Source: Ideonella sp. A 288
GTDB taxonomy: Bacteria > Pseudomonadota > Gammaproteobacteria > Burkholderiales > Burkholderiaceae_C
Direction of reading: 5' to 3'
DNA length: 64,000 nt
NCBI RefSeq assembly: GCF_002198735.1
Contig: NZ_MWLO01000137.1
Location: 62,001 to 126,000 of the forward strand
A program made the position numbers and the translations under genes. Below the pieces are notes generated by a model. It was not told the origin of the DNA. It worked only from the letters and a program-made list of their open reading frames with translations, and ran no database searches. Shown here piece by piece: positions 62,827-64,000 of this stretch; positions within the stretch are counted from its first letter, which is position 1, and the number at the start of each line of letters is the position of its first letter.

Positions 62827-64000
62827 GTGTCGACGATACGACGGTCGCTCGCGTACTCGGCGATCGACAGCTACTTGAACCTCGCGCTCCAGATCGCCAG
62901 CACCGTGGTGATCTCGCGCATTCTGACACCCGCGGAAACCGGCGTGTTCGCAGTGGCGGCCGTGTTCGCGGCGCTGGCCAGCAACTTTCGGGACTTCGGT
63001 GTCGGTGAATACCTGATCCAGGAAACTAACCTCACCAGCGACAAGATCCGCGCCGCGCTCACGCTCAACATCGCGATCTCCTGGACCATGGGCCTGGTGC
63101 TGTTCACCTGCTCGGAATGGGCCGCCGGCTTCTATCGAACGGCCGGCGTTGGGGAAGTCATGCGCGTGCAGGCCGTCAACTTCCTGCTCATCCCGTTCGG
63201 GGCGGTGACCATGGCCTACTTTCGGCGTGAGCTGAACTTCAAGCCAATCTTCATCGTCGGCCTGGTGGCCAACGTCGGCAGCTTCGCGGTCTCGATCATT
63301 TGCGCGCTCAGGGGCATGGGCTACATGAGCCTGGCTTGGTCGTCACTGGCCGGCGTCGCCCTCACCGTGCTGATGTCGGTGTGGTTCCGGCCCCGCGACT
63401 TTCCGCGCTGGCCGGGGCTGCGCGGCGTGGCCGAGGTGTTCCATTTCGGCAAGTTCGCCAGCGGCGTCTATTTCCTCGGTCAACTCGGCAAGGGTGCGCC
63501 CGAGATGATCATCGGGCGTGCACAGAACATGGCAGCCGTGGCCATCTTCAGCCGCGCCACCGGGCTGGTCGAGATCTTCAACCGGCTGGTGCTGCGCGCG
63601 GTGCTGCCGGTCTGCATGCCGTACTTCGCCAAGAGCAACCGGGAAGACGGCAGCCTGGTCAAGGGTTATCTCACCAGCATCAGCTACCTCACCGCCATCG
63701 GCTGGCCATTCATTGCCTTCCTGGGCGTGATTGCCTTCGCCGCCATCCGTCTGGTCTATGGCCCGCAGTGGGTGGAGGCCGCGCCCCTGGCCAAGATCGC
63801 ATGCGCGGCGGCCGCCGTCGATCTGGTGCACCACTTGGCCAAAGAGGCCTTGTTGGCCATTGGCAAGGCCAAGACCAGCAACAACCTGCAAGCCGGCATA
63901 GTCTCGGCCCAGATCATCGGCCTGCTCGCGGTCGTGCCGTTCGGGCTGCCCGGCGCGGCATGGGGCTTCCTGGGCGCCACCGTCGTGTCGGCCGTGTTGT
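62827..64000 (+). CDS. Wzx-like oligosaccharide flippase, 3' end outside window
   Basis: The frame is open to base 64000 and encodes at least 391 residues of a polytopic membrane protein of the polysaccharide-exporter superfamily. It begins RRSLAYSAIDSYLNLALQIASTVVISRILTPAETGVFAVA, a typical Wzx/PST start, with about ten hydrophobic segments visible. It moves lipid-linked oligosaccharide units across the inner membrane. A GTG at 62827 is chosen as the start. It confirms that the region makes a surface polysaccharide. Confidence 0.9.
   Translation, partial: MSTIRRSLAYSAIDSYLNLALQIASTVVISRILTPAETGVFAVAAVFAALASNFRDFGVGEYLIQETNLTSDKIRAALTLNIAISWTMGLVLFTCSEWAAGFYRTAGVGEVMRVQAVNFLLIPFGAVTMAYFRRELNFKPIFIVGLVANVGSFAVSIICALRGMGYMSLAWSSLAGVALTVLMSVWFRPRDFPRWPGLRGVAEVFHFGKFASGVYFLGQLGKGAPEMIIGRAQNMAAVAIFSRATGLVEIFNRLVLRAVLPVCMPYFAKSNREDGSLVKGYLTSISYLTAIGWPFIAFLGVIAFAAIRLVYGPQWVEAAPLAKIACAAAAVDLVHHLAKEALLAIGKAKTSNNLQAGIVSAQIIGLLAVVPFGLPGAAWGFLGATVVSAVL

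Overview
The window is high-GC bacterial DNA from a betaproteobacterium, most likely a Burkholderiales member of the Rubrivivax/Leptothrix/Ideonella kind. This rests on gene content and order: an acoR-acoXABC acetoin locus, a Bug/TctC solute-binding protein, a LIV-type ABC cluster with acyl-CoA ligases, bactofilin beside rplM-rpsI, and a PEP-CTERM/exosortase-A-type polysaccharide region. No tRNA, rRNA, insertion sequence, phage gene or CRISPR array was recognised. Gene density is high, with short intergenic gaps and many ATGA-type couplings.

Layout. 1-3250: the end of an AAA ATPase, a chemoreceptor with a C-terminal DWETF tail, and a 5'-nucleotidase. 3261-10816 (minus): acetoin catabolism. 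AcoR is followed by a sigma-54 promoter and two palindromic upstream sites, then acoX-acoA-acoB-acoC, a lipoate-ligase-like gene and a thiamine-binding-protein gene. The last two supply or handle the cofactors of the dehydrogenase (lipoyl and TPP). 10982-13720: a two-domain M16 peptidase. 13860-23375: a Crp/Fnr regulator divergent from a CoA ligase plus LIV ABC transporter operon that ends in a second, phenylacetate-CoA-ligase-like enzyme. 23550-30328: a TctC-like protein, dtd, a CDF metal transporter, tyrS, an M23 peptidase, anmK and erpA. 30395-32451 (minus): bactofilin, a coiled-coil membrane protein, rpsI and rplM. 32803-42994: a GNAT enzyme, a DUF2726 protein, srkA, htpG with a sigma-32 promoter, a DUF364 protein, and a MacAB-like export system (adaptor, ATPase, two permeases). 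43044-45933: a form II CoxL-like molybdenum hydroxylase with its 2Fe-2S subunit but no flavin subunit alongside.

46190-64000 is the accessory region and the most interesting part. It opens with a Tat-exported protein of unknown function behind a good sigma-54 promoter, followed by an HPr-rel-A set (PqqD-like protein, HprK-like kinase, NTP_transf_5 nucleotidyltransferase). Next come exosortase-A-associated genes: a PLP decarboxylase, an acyl-CoA ligase, and a single-chain fusion of the two alpha/beta hydrolases that are normally separate. Between these lies a translationally coupled module of acyl carrier protein, FkbH-like HAD-IIIC enzyme, MaoC-SDR fusion and GNAT transferase. It looks like a route that makes a small acyl group on a carrier protein and transfers it to a sugar or surface molecule. 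A second carrier protein, a PEP-CTERM beta-propeller-like protein, a TPR protein and a Wzx-like flippase (cut by the window end) complete the region. The exosortase itself is not in the window.
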